A DNA stretch of 64,000 bases from Acidobacteriota bacterium (GCA_003225315.1 QHZD01000045.1:1-64000), one strand, 5' to 3'; shown: positions 26,026 through 35,891, counted from the first letter of the stretch. Notes: generated by a model from the letters alone, not told the origin. Translations and numbers: made by a program.

Positions 26026-28197
26026 CTAAGGAGTGGCAGCGCCAGCGACGCCGTTTTCGAGCAGGGCGATGAGTTGCGCGGGATCGCTAGTTGGAGGCAG
26101 ACACGTTTGGCCGAAGCAAACGACGGCGAGCGGTTTGCCGGATAGGAGATGAGGGAGAGTTTCTTTGAGAGCGCCAGCGAGATGAACCTGCGGAGTTTCG
26201 GGCGTGACACGAAGGACAGATTTGCCGAAGCGGAAGACGCGGTGAGCAGCGGCTTCGAGGGCATGGGCGGCGGGATTGTTGGGGGGGCCAGCGATAACCA
26301 CCTGGCTGGGATGATGGGCGAAAAGCGTGGCAGCGAGACCGTATGTGGCGGCGAAGAGGCCGTACTGCGGAGCGATGCCGGCAAAGGCTTCGAGCGTTTT
26401 TTGGGCGAAAGCGCGGTAGCGATCGTCGCCTGTGAAAGCGTGCATTCGAATGAGGGCGATGGCAGCGACGGAATTGGCGCCGGGCGTGGGTGAATCCTGA
26501 AAAGGCTTGCGGCGCACGTCGAGGCCACCCATGGGCGCGGCGTCGGAAGGACGATCGAAAAAGCCACCGCCTTCGGCGTCGCCGTAGCGGGAGATGGCTA
26601 GGTCTATGGTTTTCTGCGCGGCGCTGAAATAGCGGGGATCGAGAGTGGTTTCGTAGGCGTCGAGAAGCGCGAGGACGCTGAAGACTTGGTCGTCGAGCGA
26701 GCCTTCAAGAATGGGCCCGCCGATGCGATGGCCGAAACCGCGCGTTTCAGTCCAGGCTTCTTTCAGCATGCGATCGAGAGTTTTCAGGGCGAACTTGCGA
26801 CAGTCTTCTGCGATCCAAGCCGTGCCGACGATGCGCGCGGCCTCAAGATAGGCCGAGACAAACATCGCATTCCAGGAGACGTACATCGTTTTGTCGACGA
26901 AAGGCGTGGAACGGTCCGCGCGCGCCTTGAGCATCTTTGCTTCGGCGTGCAGCTTGATTCGGACAACTTCGTCTTCGTCTTTTTTGAGGATTTGAGCGAT
27001 CTCCGAGAATTCACGAGCGATCCAAAGAACATTCTTAGCCGGATTGAGATGCATCTCTCCGTGTGGCTCAACATCATAGTAGAGCTCTATCACCCGCGAT
27101 TCTTCGGGCGCGAGAACGGCACGAACTTCGCCAAGCGTCCAGGTGAAGTAGTCACCATCGTCATCCAATGAATAGTCGGCGTCCTGGCTGGCGTAAAATC
27201 CGCCGTTCTCCTGGTCAGACAGAACTTCGTTAACCCACCGAATGATCCCTTCGGCGAGTTCTCCGAAAACTGAAGACTTCGGATGCCAATTTGCATCCGG
27301 CTTGCGGGTGCTTTCGTCATCGGCGCTCCATGAAAAAAGCGAAGCGTGGAGATAATTCTTGAGCAGTTCGGAATTGTCGTACGACATTTTCTCGAAATGG
27401 GGGACGAGCCAGCGTTCATCGACGGAATAGCGATGGAAGCCGCCGGCGAGCTGGTCGTAAACGCCGCCGCGGGCCATTTTTTCGAGGGTGGTTTCGGCCA
27501 TGGCGAGCAAATGTTTTTCTTTCGTTTGTTGATAGCGCTCAAGGACGAGATCGATAGCCGAGGAGTGCGGGAATTTCGGGGCACGGCCAAAACCGCCGTT
27601 CTTGATGTCGAAAAGCTGGGTGATGGATTTGACCTGCGCTTCAACGACGCCGAGATCGAAATCGCCGCGGGCGCCGGTGAAGACTTCCGCCTGCGAGACG
27701 GCGTCGGCAAGAGAGTTGGCGGCGCGCTCGAGTTCGGCGCGTTTGTTGCGATAAGAATCGGCGACGGCGAGAAGAAGGCGGCGGAATCCGGGGCGACCCA
27801 TCTGGTCCTCGGGCGGGAAATAGGTACCGCCAAAAAACGGTTTGCCGTCGGAAAGAAGGAAGCCTGTGAGCGGCCAGCCGCCCTGTCCGGAAATGGCACT
27901 GATGGCGGACTGGTAGCGCGAATCAACGTCGGGGCGCTCGTCGCGGTCGACTTTCACGGCGACGAAATGCTCGTTGATGATTTTCGCGAGCTCGGCGTTC
28001 TCGTAGGATTCGCGGTCGATGACGTGGCACCAGTGGCACCAGACGGCACCGATATCGAGGAGGATGGGTTTGTCTTCGGATTTGGCGCGGGCAAAAGCTG
28101 CGTCGCCCCATTCGTGCCAGTCGATGGGCTGATGCGCTGCGGAGCGCAGGTACGGGCTGGCGGAGTCTTTGAGGCGGTTTTCAGGATGGTTGGTCAA
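26026..28197 (-). CDS. Thioredoxin-domain protein, YyaL/SPATA20 (DUF255) family
   Basis: 723 residues. The N-terminal DUF255 thioredoxin-like domain has YLRSAAHQPIDWHEWGDAAF and the redox site GAVWCHWCHVID (CxxC near 52-55). The rest is an alpha/alpha toroid related to N-acylglucosamine epimerases, with GGVYDQLAGGFHRYSVDERW and HFEKMSYDN. The family is widespread and its reaction is still uncertain. It is the last of four minus-strand genes (moaA, nadA, DUF2203, this one) but gaps of about 100 bases separate them. Confidence 0.93.
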   Translation of the reverse strand: MTNHPENRLKDSASPYLRSAAHQPIDWHEWGDAAFARAKSEDKPILLDIGAVWCHWCHVIDRESYENAELAKIINEHFVAVKVDRDERPDVDSRYQSAISAISGQGGWPLTGFLLSDGKPFFGGTYFPPEDQMGRPGFRRLLLAVADSYRNKRAELERAANSLADAVSQAEVFTGARGDFDLGVVEAQVKSITQLFDIKNGGFGRAPKFPHSSAIDLVLERYQQTKEKHLLAMAETTLEKMARGGVYDQLAGGFHRYSVDERWLVPHFEKMSYDNSELLKNYLHASLFSWSADDESTRKPDANWHPKSSVFGELAEGIIRWVNEVLSDQENGGFYASQDADYSLDDDGDYFTWTLGEVRAVLAPEESRVIELYYDVEPHGEMHLNPAKNVLWIAREFSEIAQILKKDEDEVVRIKLHAEAKMLKARADRSTPFVDKTMYVSWNAMFVSAYLEAARIVGTAWIAEDCRKFALKTLDRMLKEAWTETRGFGHRIGGPILEGSLDDQVFSVLALLDAYETTLDPRYFSAAQKTIDLAISRYGDAEGGGFFDRPSDAAPMGGLDVRRKPFQDSPTPGANSVAAIALIRMHAFTGDDRYRAFAQKTLEAFAGIAPQYGLFAATYGLAATLFAHHPSQVVIAGPPNNPAAHALEAAAHRVFRFGKSVLRVTPETPQVHLAGALKETLPHLLSGKPLAVVCFGQTCLPPTSDPAQLIALLENGVAGAATP

Positions 28198-28236
28198 GGT
28201 TTCTCACAATTTGAAGAAGCGAGAAACGGGCAGTTG

Positions 28237-28263
28237 AGGTCCTTCGCTTCGCTCAGGATGACA
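28237..28263 (-). repeat. TGTCATCCTGAGCG intergenic repeat
   Basis: Minus strand TGTCATCCTGAGCGAAGCGA followed by AGGACCT, a short repeat found between genes of many GC-rich bacteria. Related to the copy at 2979-3034. Confidence 0.5.
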
Positions 28264-28321
28264 GCAAGAAAAATGCGGCCGGACTAAAGTCCTGCCTTTA
28301 CACAAACAAGCAAAACCAAAA

Positions 28322-28804
28322 CTACTGGACGGTGTCGCCGGGGCCGAGGTCGCGCGGGTCGAGCGGTTTACGGTTAGCGAATCCTTCGTCCTGGCGATGA
28401 TAAAAACGGATGCGGTCTTCGCCGAGCTTCCAGCAGAGGTAGACGTCCTGATGGTTGATGACGGCGGGAAAATCAAGGAGGCCGACGTCGAGATCCTTGA
28501 CCAGGCAACCGGTTTCGAGAATGCGATTGAGCGCTGTCTTGAGTGTTTCGGCAAGTTGCTGGTGCTCCATGCGGACGGCAGCCAATTTTTCATATGGGAC
28601 GATTATGCCGCCCATCATCATGATGCGCGCGGAAACGGCTGCTAGCTCGTTTTCCAAGCCCGAGAGCTTTTTGCGGGAATCCATGGCCTCGACGAGAAAA
28701 GGCTCGAGTTCCTGGCGCGCGCGTTCGGCTTCGGTCAGCGTGAAAAGGCGCTGCGGCGGTTCCGGAGTCTCGTCCTGCTCCTGATCATCGTCTTCGTCTG
28801 CCAT
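28322..28804 (-). CDS. DUF2203 protein
   Basis: 160 residues from the ATG at 28804 (MADEDDDQEQDE). The DUF2203 marks are clear: FTLTEAERARQELEPFLVEA near the start, and the C-terminal VKDLDVGLLDFP, VYLCWKLGEDRIRFYH and PLDPRD. The fold is helical and the function unknown. An acidic N-terminal dozen is extra. It sits 86 bases downstream of nadA. Confidence 0.85.
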   Translation of the reverse strand: MADEDDDQEQDETPEPPQRLFTLTEAERARQELEPFLVEAMDSRKKLSGLENELAAVSARIMMMGGIIVPYEKLAAVRMEHQQLAETLKTALNRILETGCLVKDLDVGLLDFPAVINHQDVYLCWKLGEDRIRFYHRQDEGFANRKPLDPRDLGPGDTVQ

Positions 28805-28890
28805 CGTTTTTCCGTTCCGGGGACAAAGAGGCACAGAGGGGACAGAGTGCTCATCACGCAGCGCAAAGCAAAAGTCCGTCCTATTCGATG

Positions 28891-30060
28891 CTAACGCAAA
28901 CTCAGCATGCGGTCGAGAGCAACCCGCGCATGGTGTCGAGTGCGTTCGTCAACGGAAATGCGGTTAACGACGTTGCCCTCGCCCAGATTTTCGAGCGCCC
29001 AGAGGAGATGCTGCGGCGTGATGCGAAACATGGTGGTGCAAACGCAAACGCTGGGATCGAGCGAGATGACCTTGTGGTTTTTCAATTCCTTGCCAAGACG
29101 ATTGACGAGGTGGATTTCGGTGCCGACGGCCCACTCAGTGCCTGCCGGAGAAGCCTGGATGGCTTTGATGATGCTTTCAGTCGAACCGATTTGGTCGGCG
29201 GCGTCGGCGACCTCGAAGCGGCATTCTGGGTGAACAATGACGCGAATGCCGGGATGCTGGCGGCGGACGCGCTCAACTTGCTGCGGCGTGAAGCGCTGAT
29301 GAACCGAGCAATAGCCCTTCCAGAGGATAATGCGCGCGTTGCGAATCGCTTCCGGCGTGTTTCCGCCAAAATCCTGGCAGGGATCCCAGACGATCATTTG
29401 GTCAAGCGGGATGCCCATGCGATAGCCGGTGTTGCGTCCCAGGTGCTCGTCGGGAAGGAAGAGAACTTTCTCGCCACCCTCGAAAGCCCAGTTCATGACA
29501 GCCGCGGCGTTGGAGCTGGTGCAGATCGAGCCGCGGTTCTCGCCGGTGAAGGCTTTGATGGCTGCAGTCGAGTTCATGTAGGTGACAGGGACGACCTTGC
29601 GCACATCGAGGAGCGATGAGAGTTCGTGCCAGCAGGCTTCCACCTGGCCGATGTCGGCCATATCCGCCATGGAGCAGCCGGCATTGAGGTCAGGAAGAAT
29701 GACGGTTTGGTGCTGGCGGCGGAGGATATCGGCGCTCTCTGCCATGAAATGCACACCGCAGAAGACGATATAACGGCCCTCGGCCTGCGAAGCCTGGAAG
29801 GAGAGTTTAAGGGAATCACCGCGGAAGTCGGCAAACTTAACGACCTCGTCGCGCTGGTAGTGGTGGCCCAGAATGACAACGTCGTTGCCGAGACGGGCTT
29901 TGGCGGCAGCGATGCGGTCGTCGAGGGTATTGTCTGGCACCAAGAGGTAGGAATCGAAGTCGCATCCTACGCCGGCTTCGATTTCGGGGGCGTGGAGGGT
30001 GGGCGGCTGGTCCACGCCGATGAAGATGCTGCTATCCGATATCGAAACTAGGTTGCCCAT
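28891..30060 (-). CDS. nadA: Quinolinate synthase A
   Basis: Condenses iminoaspartate with dihydroxyacetone phosphate to quinolinate, the first committed NAD precursor, using a [4Fe-4S] cluster. Family stretches seen are DVVILGHHYQRDEVVKFADF, FCGVHFMAESADILR, GCSMADMAD, HPECRFEV and CVCTTMFRITPQHLLWALEN, which supply the three cluster cysteines. 389 residues is typical of the longer NadA form. nadB and nadC are not in the window. Confidence 0.96.
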   Translation of the reverse strand: MGNLVSISDSSIFIGVDQPPTLHAPEIEAGVGCDFDSYLLVPDNTLDDRIAAAKARLGNDVVILGHHYQRDEVVKFADFRGDSLKLSFQASQAEGRYIVFCGVHFMAESADILRRQHQTVILPDLNAGCSMADMADIGQVEACWHELSSLLDVRKVVPVTYMNSTAAIKAFTGENRGSICTSSNAAAVMNWAFEGGEKVLFLPDEHLGRNTGYRMGIPLDQMIVWDPCQDFGGNTPEAIRNARIILWKGYCSVHQRFTPQQVERVRRQHPGIRVIVHPECRFEVADAADQIGSTESIIKAIQASPAGTEWAVGTEIHLVNRLGKELKNHKVISLDPSVCVCTTMFRITPQHLLWALENLGEGNVVNRISVDERTRHHARVALDRMLSLR

Positions 30061-30153
30061 GGGGTGTGTTTCGTCTGCTTTAGAGGTCGATGCTAAGCGG
30101 TCCCTGATCCCTGCTTGGAAACCTCATTTTCTCATATTCCCGATAATTTGCCA

Positions 30154-31137
30154 CTACCCGCCGATAAAGACCATGGTGCGGGAAGGCGGTACAAAACCGG
30201 GCTCATTGATGTGGTGCCCCTCTTCTTTTTCCATCACAATTGAGCTGATGTAGGCTACCAGATCGTCGTCGGAGGCTCCTTCCCGGAGCAGCGCACGCAG
30301 GTCGTGGTCTTCCTTGCTGAAAAGACAGGTTCGGAGCTTGCCATCCGCAGTCAGGCGGATGCGGGAACAATGGCCGCAGAAAGGCTGGGTCACGGGGGCA
30401 ATCAGACCGATTTCGCCGGGTGCGCCGTCGGCAAAGCGGTACTTGCGGGCGGTTTCGCTGCGCTCGTGGGGTATCTGCATGAGCGGCCAACGAGTGTGGA
30501 TCCGTTGGTGGACTTCCGCAGCGGGCACGACTAAGCCGTGGGTCCAGTGGCGGTCGGCGTCGAGCGGCATGAATTCAATATAGCGCATGATGACGCCGGT
30601 TTCGCGGGCGAACAAAGCAAAGGCTTCGACTTCGTCGTCATTGATGCCACGAACCAAGACGGCGTTCACCTTCGCAGGGGCCAACCGCGATTTCTGCGCG
30701 ACGTCAATGCTGTGCATCACGGTTGAAAAGGATTTGGTTCTGGTGATGCGCTCGAATTTCCCGGGATCGAGAGAATCAAGGCTGATGTTGATACGGCGGA
30801 GGCCGGAGGCCAGGAGGCGATCGCACCGTTCGGCGAGCAGGTGGCCGTTGGTGGTCATCGAGAGGTCCTCGACGCCGAGGGCATGGAGGCGGGCTAGATA
30901 GTCCTCGACGCCGTCGCGGACGAGCGGCTCGCCGCCAGTGATGCGAATCTTACGGATGCCCAAGCTAAGGAAGACCCTGGCTAGGCGATCGAGTTCCGGC
31001 CAGGAGAGAATTTCGTCGTGGTCACGGTAATTTTCTGGGTCGGCGGACCGGCAGTAGACGCACCGGAAGTTGCAGCGGTCCGTGATAGAGATGCGCAGGT
31101 CGGTGATCTGGCGGCCAAATTTGTCATGGAGGATCAT
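30154..31137 (-). CDS. moaA: GTP 3',8-cyclase MoaA
   Basis: First step of molybdenum-cofactor synthesis, GTP to 3',8-cyclo-7,8-dihydro-GTP. The radical SAM cluster is in DRCNFRCVYCRS (CxxxCxxC, about 22-33). The second cluster is in CGHCSRIRLTADGKLRTCLF, and the C-terminus ends FIGG, the conserved double Gly needed for activity. 327 residues. The long upstream gap contains a strong hairpin that may be regulatory (see 31314-31341). Confidence 0.96.
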   Translation of the reverse strand: MILHDKFGRQITDLRISITDRCNFRCVYCRSADPENYRDHDEILSWPELDRLARVFLSLGIRKIRITGGEPLVRDGVEDYLARLHALGVEDLSMTTNGHLLAERCDRLLASGLRRINISLDSLDPGKFERITRTKSFSTVMHSIDVAQKSRLAPAKVNAVLVRGINDDEVEAFALFARETGVIMRYIEFMPLDADRHWTHGLVVPAAEVHQRIHTRWPLMQIPHERSETARKYRFADGAPGEIGLIAPVTQPFCGHCSRIRLTADGKLRTCLFSKEDHDLRALLREGASDDDLVAYISSIVMEKEEGHHINEPGFVPPSRTMVFIGG

Positions 31138-31516
31138 GGTACCGTCGCATTCGTTGGATGCAATTGCCGACTACCTTGGCGCACTGCCAGCCTTTAAAAC
31201 AAAACCGCCCGATCCAGTGCTAGGAATCAGGCATTCACCGAAAAAGTACGCATTTTCGGCGTAATCGCTCCTTTCCAAGCACGGGCAAACCCAAAGGGCT
31301 CACCACAAGCGGGAGGCTTGGACGTTTCCGTCCAAACCCTCAGCCCCAACGATTCCTCGGAGCATCGCCCCAGAAGCCATGGGTTATCTCTCCCGTAGGC
31401 TTCAGGGGTCGGAGTTACGGCCATAGTGTACGCCGCCCGCCATAAGTTCGCAATTGGGCACGGAAAGCCACCGCTAAGGACGGCCCTTCGGATTGTGGTA
31501 GAGTTTTGGCCACGCC
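31138..31516. other. Divergent intergenic region
   Basis: The 379-base gap between moaA (minus) and the saccharopine dehydrogenase-like gene (plus). Apart from the hairpin listed separately, a GCCGAAAATGCG/CGCATTTTCGGC-like stretch near 31246-31263 and a CCTTTGGG/CCCAAAGG arm near 31290 suggest an extended fold. No reading frame is convincing. Confidence 0.4.
31314..31341 (-). ncRNA. Candidate structured leader RNA of moaA
   Basis: On the minus strand, upstream of moaA: GAGG, bulge, TTGGACG, GAAA tetraloop, CGTCCAA, bulge, CCTC, i.e. a 7-base perfect stem capped by a GNRA loop inside a 4-base outer stem. GCCTCCCGC follows it. moaA is a classic site for the Moco RNA motif, which also contains a GNRA-type hairpin, but I cannot confirm the consensus by eye. 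The hairpin ends about 180 bases before the moaA start. Confidence 0.4.
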
Positions 31517-32698
31517 ATGCGGATCTTCGTTCTAGGGGCTGGGGCGACCGGCTCTCTTCTCGCGCAATTGCTGGAGCGGCAAGGACATACGGTCTGGTGC
31601 GGAGACCGCGATCCGGAGCGCGCGCGGCGCTTCCTGGGAAAGAAAAGCACCATCGCGGTAACGGAAGTGAACGCGCGAAACCTGCGCGGAATCGTGAAGA
31701 CCGCGAAGGGCTGCCAGCTTATCATTAACGCTTCGGCCTCCGTTTTTAACGAGATCGTGTTGCGGGCCGCGCTGCGGCTGCGCGCGCATTACTTAGACTT
31801 AAGCTCCCACCTGACACGCCACCCTTTCAAGGCCGAGCAATTCCGCTATGCGAAGAAATTCGAAGAAAAGAACCGCTTGGCACTGATCAATGCCGGAGTG
31901 GCGCCTGGTCTGACAAATTTGCTGGTGAAGCGCGCTGCGGAATTGCTGGACGAAGTTCACAACGTGCACATCCGCCTATACGAAAGCAGCGAAAGCGATG
32001 ACCCCATTTCTCAGTGGTCGCCGGAAGTATCGTTCGACGAGGCGATCTCGCACCCGCGCGTCTATCGCGGCGGAAGATTTCAGTTAGGCAAGCGTTTCTC
32101 CGAAGTCGAAAAATTCCGGTTCCCAGAACCCATTGGGACAGTGCGGGTGTTCCTGGCCGCCCAAGACGAAGTGGCCACTCTTTCCCGTTTCATTCCCATG
32201 CGGGAGCTCGACGTAAAAATCGGCGGAAACGAGATCGACCGGCTGCGGCGCTGGCACAAACTGGGGAAATTATCGAAATCTCGCGGAATGTTGAGGCGCC
32301 ACTTTCCGCAAACCTATTCCCCTCGCATGATCGCCAAGCTGATTCGGCAAGGAATTTTACAGAATGCGCGGTTCGCCGCGGCTGTTCTGGTGCGAGGAGT
32401 AAAGCACAACAAGAAGGACGATCTGCTCCTCGTGATCCGCAGCGATTGCATGTTTCCAACGCTCTATCAGATACGGCAGCAAGGACGATTTACGACGCCA
32501 GTGGCCTATGCCACCGCGCACGTTGCCGCGCTCTTCATCAAGTTTTTCCCTCGGGACCTCGCCGGCGTTTTCGCGCCAGAGATGCTCCCCGCAGAAACCC
32601 GGCGAGCCATTCTCGTGGGACTCCGCAACGGCGGCATCCGGATCACGCACAAGACGACTCTATTAAAGCACACGAGTGAGGACGAGGAGGAATTGTAG
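31517..32698 (+). CDS. Saccharopine dehydrogenase-like oxidoreductase
   Basis: 393 residues with an N-terminal Rossmann motif (MRIFVLGAGATGSLLAQLLE) and the GVAPGLTNLLVKRAAELLDE segment typical of the saccharopine dehydrogenase-like superfamily. Members include lysine-pathway enzymes, carboxynorspermidine synthase and lipid-related reductases, and the sequence alone does not choose. It is a single plus-strand gene in a minus-strand region, divergent from moaA and convergent with the DUF1326 gene. Confidence 0.83.
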   Translation: MRIFVLGAGATGSLLAQLLERQGHTVWCGDRDPERARRFLGKKSTIAVTEVNARNLRGIVKTAKGCQLIINASASVFNEIVLRAALRLRAHYLDLSSHLTRHPFKAEQFRYAKKFEEKNRLALINAGVAPGLTNLLVKRAAELLDEVHNVHIRLYESSESDDPISQWSPEVSFDEAISHPRVYRGGRFQLGKRFSEVEKFRFPEPIGTVRVFLAAQDEVATLSRFIPMRELDVKIGGNEIDRLRRWHKLGKLSKSRGMLRRHFPQTYSPRMIAKLIRQGILQNARFAAAVLVRGVKHNKKDDLLLVIRSDCMFPTLYQIRQQGRFTTPVAYATAHVAALFIKFFPRDLAGVFAPEMLPAETRRAILVGLRNGGIRITHKTTLLKHTSEDEEEL

Positions 32699-32763
32699 CT
32701 CGTCAGCCGCGCTCTGCTATCCACCGGCAAAGCGCGGCCGCCGGCGCCGATCCGAATCGACGA

Positions 32764-33507
32764 TCAGTCCGCAGAGGCGGGCTTTGCATTACCAGAAAAG
32801 TGGATAGTAATCAGGAATCCATTCGTCCCGTCGTAAGAAAACTTGTGACCGTCTCCTTCGAAGGCCTCGTGTTTGCTCTTCCACATGCGAAAGCCGTCGT
32901 TGGATTGCGCGCCCCAGTATTTCAAATTGTGTATGACGACTTCGCGGCTGGAGTTATCGCCCTTGACCTTTTCAAGGATGACTTCGCCTTTGCCGTCGTT
33001 CATCTTGGCGTGCGCGACACCCGTCTTAGCGTCCACGTTCCATGAAAATGCAGCGGTTTGCACGGCCTTCTTTTGCCAGGGGATCGGATACAGCTGCCCG
33101 AGGACGTCGGCAAGCGCGGCCTGCTGCTCTTTGGTGACGCTGGGATCAAAGTTCACCACCAGCCAGGAATCCTTGCCGGTGCTCCAATCGCTGCCCAGAT
33201 CGGTAGCGATCCAGACCTTGGCGCCATCCAACTTGACGTCCTTGTAAGAGCCTTTATCTACTTTCAGAACCAGGTTGGCACGGCAGAAGTGCTCTTCCGC
33301 GTGGTGCTCGGCCATTGCCATGTGGTTGGTGGAATGGTCGTTGAAGTAGCAGGGACAGAACATGTCGCAGCTGCAGGCTTCGATGTAGCTGGCGGTCATA
33401 TCAAAATCGGGTTTAGAGGTTTTCTCTTGCGCGGGAGAAGTGAAGTAGACGAGACCGAGTGCGAGCGCAAGGAGAGGAACTGCAAGCATTCGAGACGGAC
33501 GAAGCAT
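32764..33507 (-). CDS. Exported DUF1326 protein
   Basis: 247 residues with a signal peptide (ending near FTSPAQE) and the DUF1326 core. The Cys-rich start EACSCDMFCPCYF (about 44-56) is followed by a His-rich stretch (HHAEEHFCRA) that looks metal-binding. The function of the domain is unknown. A perfect AGGAGG lies 5 bases before the ATG. The gene is transcribed alone, 95 bases upstream of the convergent intergenic gap. Confidence 0.83.
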   Translation of the reverse strand: MLRPSRMLAVPLLALALGLVYFTSPAQEKTSKPDFDMTASYIEACSCDMFCPCYFNDHSTNHMAMAEHHAEEHFCRANLVLKVDKGSYKDVKLDGAKVWIATDLGSDWSTGKDSWLVVNFDPSVTKEQQAALADVLGQLYPIPWQKKAVQTAAFSWNVDAKTGVAHAKMNDGKGEVILEKVKGDNSSREVVIHNLKYWGAQSNDGFRMWKSKHEAFEGDGHKFSYDGTNGFLITIHFSGNAKPASAD

Positions 33508-33603
33508 TTATCCTCCTAAGAAAATAAGTGTAGGGCCCAACCGAAGTTGTGGCGAGTCTACTCCTGAGACTTAGGAGCGGCAAGCCCCATGTTTGCGTAA
33601 TTG

Positions 33604-33804
33604 TCAGCAGCAGCGATTGGGTTTGGAATAGCGGCGGTTGAGCTGTTCCACGTAAAACTCGGCCGGAGAGAGTGTGCGGCACGAACTGGATCGCCTGCCT
33701 TTCGAACGGAGGTAGCTTTCATAGGCGGCGTCGCCGCACCATTCACGAAGGCCGCGCCAGAAACGGCGCAGAAAACGCGACGCAGATTTTGCGGCATGTC
33801 GCAT
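33604..33804 (-). CDS. YbdD/YjiX family small protein
   Basis: 66 residues: LRRFWRGLREWCGDAAYESY, then LSPAEFYVEQLNRRYSKPNRCC, the signature of the small proteins encoded directly after CstA (YbdD) or BtsT (YjiX) in many bacteria. The start codon overlaps the cstA stop by one base (TGATG), so it is translationally coupled. Its role in transport is not established. Confidence 0.9.
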   Translation of the reverse strand: MRHAAKSASRFLRRFWRGLREWCGDAAYESYLRSKGRRSSSCRTLSPAEFYVEQLNRRYSKPNRCC

Positions 33805-35891
33805 CAGTCGTCCCCATGGGAGGCGCCGGAGTAGTCCGCAGCCCAGCGCGTGGCGATGTACGGGGATTCGTGAAGCGCCGATTCCTTGCGGCGGCTGAGA
33901 ATCGCGTACCAGTGCGCGAGCGCCTCGACAATTAGAACAAGAATCATGGCGGCAAGAACGCCCGTAACGCCGGCATCGAGGCGCTGGTTGAAAATGAGGC
34001 GTTGTGTCTCGGCGATTCTCTCAGTGGGAATCTTTCCAGCCGCAATCTGCGCGGCCAGGGCTTTCGCATAGGCAAGGAAACCGATGCGCGGATTGGCATC
34101 GAAGATTTTCTGGTAGCTCGCCGTCATGGTGATGGTGACGAGCCACGCCATCGGCAGCAGCGTCACCCAGATCCACTTGAGGCGGCCCATTTTCATCAGG
34201 ATGGTCGTGGCAACAACGAGTGCGACGGCGGCAAGCAATTGATTAGAGATGCCGAAAAGCGGCCAGAGCGAATTGATTCCGCCGAGCGGATCAACGACGC
34301 CCTGATAGAGAAAATAGCCCCACAGAGCGACGATGATGGCGCTGGAGAGCAGGACGCCCGGCATCCAGCCAGTGCGGCCAAAGGGCTTCCAGAAGCGGGC
34401 GCCGAGATCCTGCACCATGAATCGTCCCACGCGCGTACCCGCGTCAAGCACGGTAAGAATAAAGAGCGCTTCGAACATGATTGCAAAGTGATACCAGATG
34501 CTGAGAAGACGCTCGCCGCCAATCGTATTTGAAAAAATTTGCGCCATGCCTACGGCCAGGGAAGGCGCGCCACCGGCACGATTCCAAAGAGTGATCTCGC
34601 CGACCTTGTGAGCGAGATCGGTCATAGTCTGTGCCTGCAGCGGATAACCCCATCCGCTGATCGTTGCGGCAGCAGCATCTCCCGCGCCGCCGACGATGCT
34701 GGGGGGACTGTTGATCGCGAAATAAACGCCCGGCGGCATGGCGCACGCGGCCACCATAGCCATCACGCCGACAAACGATTCGAGCAGCATCGCGCCGTAG
34801 CCGATGAAGCGAGCATGACTCTCGCGAAGAATCATCTTCGGCGTGGTGCCGGAAGAAATCAGCGAATGGAATCCGCTGATTGCGCCGCAGGCAATGGTTA
34901 TGAAACAAAAAGGAAAAATCTTTCCGGCAAAGACAGGACCAGTGCCGTCAATGAAGCGTGTGAGCGGCGGCATTAGAACTTGTGGCCGGACAAACAGGAT
35001 CCCGGCGGCAAGAGAAAAAATGGCGCCGGCCTTGATGAATGCACTGAGATAGTCGCGCGGCGCCAGCAGCAACCAAACCGGCAAGGCAGATGCCGCGAAG
35101 CCGTATGCAATGATGGCGAATGCGAGCGCAATGCCGCTCAAGGTGAACACGCGTGACCAGGAGGGAGAGTCGGCAACCCACTGCCCGGCGACAACCACAA
35201 AGAGTACAAGCGCGACGCCCATGACGGACGCTTCGAGTACCCGGCCTGGCCGCACAAAGCGAAGATAGAGCCCCAGAAGCAGCGCAATAGGAATGGTCAT
35301 CGCCAAGGTGAAAGTAGCCCAGGGAGAGGATTTGAGAGCGTTCACGACGACGAGGCCAATCACGGCCAGAAGAATCGTCATGATGGCGAGCACAGCCAGT
35401 TGGGCGATGAAGCCGCCGCGCTCGCTGACTTCTTCGCGGGCCATTTGGCCAATCGATTTTCCGTCGCGGCGTATCGAGCAAAAAAGAATCACAAAATCCT
35501 GCACGCAGCCCGCGAATGCCGCGCCGGCAATCAGCCAGAGCGTTCCCGGCAAATAGCCAAACTGCGCGGCGAGCGTCGGTCCGACGAGCGGCCCAGGCCC
35601 GGCGATTGCGGCGAAGTGGTGGCCGAAGAGAACCCATTTGTTGGTGGGCACGAAGTCGCGGCCGTCGTCATGGCGCTCGCAGGGCGTGGCGCGGGTGTCG
35701 TCGAGGGCGAGAACTTTGGCGGCCACGAAGGCGGAATAGAGCCTGTACGCCACCAGATAGCAGCACACTGCAGCCACAACGAACCAGGTAGCGTTGAGCG
35801 GTTCGCCGCGATGCAGCGCGATGGAGCCAAGTGCGCCGGCGCCTAGAACCGCGACGGCTATCCAACCGACGATGCTAAAGATGCGTTTCAT
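33804..35891 (-). CDS. cstA: Carbon starvation protein A (CstA), peptide/pyruvate transporter
   Basis: 695 residues with about sixteen to eighteen hydrophobic segments. The conserved FGHHFAAIAGPGPLVGPTLA and HSLISSGTTPKMI are clear. CstA proteins import peptides or pyruvate during carbon limitation. The gene overlaps the upstream S10 carboxypeptidase by 4 bases and is followed by ybdD, an arrangement that couples extracytoplasmic peptide trimming with uptake. Confidence 0.95.
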   Translation of the reverse strand: MKRIFSIVGWIAVAVLGAGALGSIALHRGEPLNATWFVVAAVCCYLVAYRLYSAFVAAKVLALDDTRATPCERHDDGRDFVPTNKWVLFGHHFAAIAGPGPLVGPTLAAQFGYLPGTLWLIAGAAFAGCVQDFVILFCSIRRDGKSIGQMAREEVSERGGFIAQLAVLAIMTILLAVIGLVVVNALKSSPWATFTLAMTIPIALLLGLYLRFVRPGRVLEASVMGVALVLFVVVAGQWVADSPSWSRVFTLSGIALAFAIIAYGFAASALPVWLLLAPRDYLSAFIKAGAIFSLAAGILFVRPQVLMPPLTRFIDGTGPVFAGKIFPFCFITIACGAISGFHSLISSGTTPKMILRESHARFIGYGAMLLESFVGVMAMVAACAMPPGVYFAINSPPSIVGGAGDAAAATISGWGYPLQAQTMTDLAHKVGEITLWNRAGGAPSLAVGMAQIFSNTIGGERLLSIWYHFAIMFEALFILTVLDAGTRVGRFMVQDLGARFWKPFGRTGWMPGVLLSSAIIVALWGYFLYQGVVDPLGGINSLWPLFGISNQLLAAVALVVATTILMKMGRLKWIWVTLLPMAWLVTITMTASYQKIFDANPRIGFLAYAKALAAQIAAGKIPTERIAETQRLIFNQRLDAGVTGVLAAMILVLIVEALAHWYAILSRRKESALHESPYIATRWAADYSGASHGDD

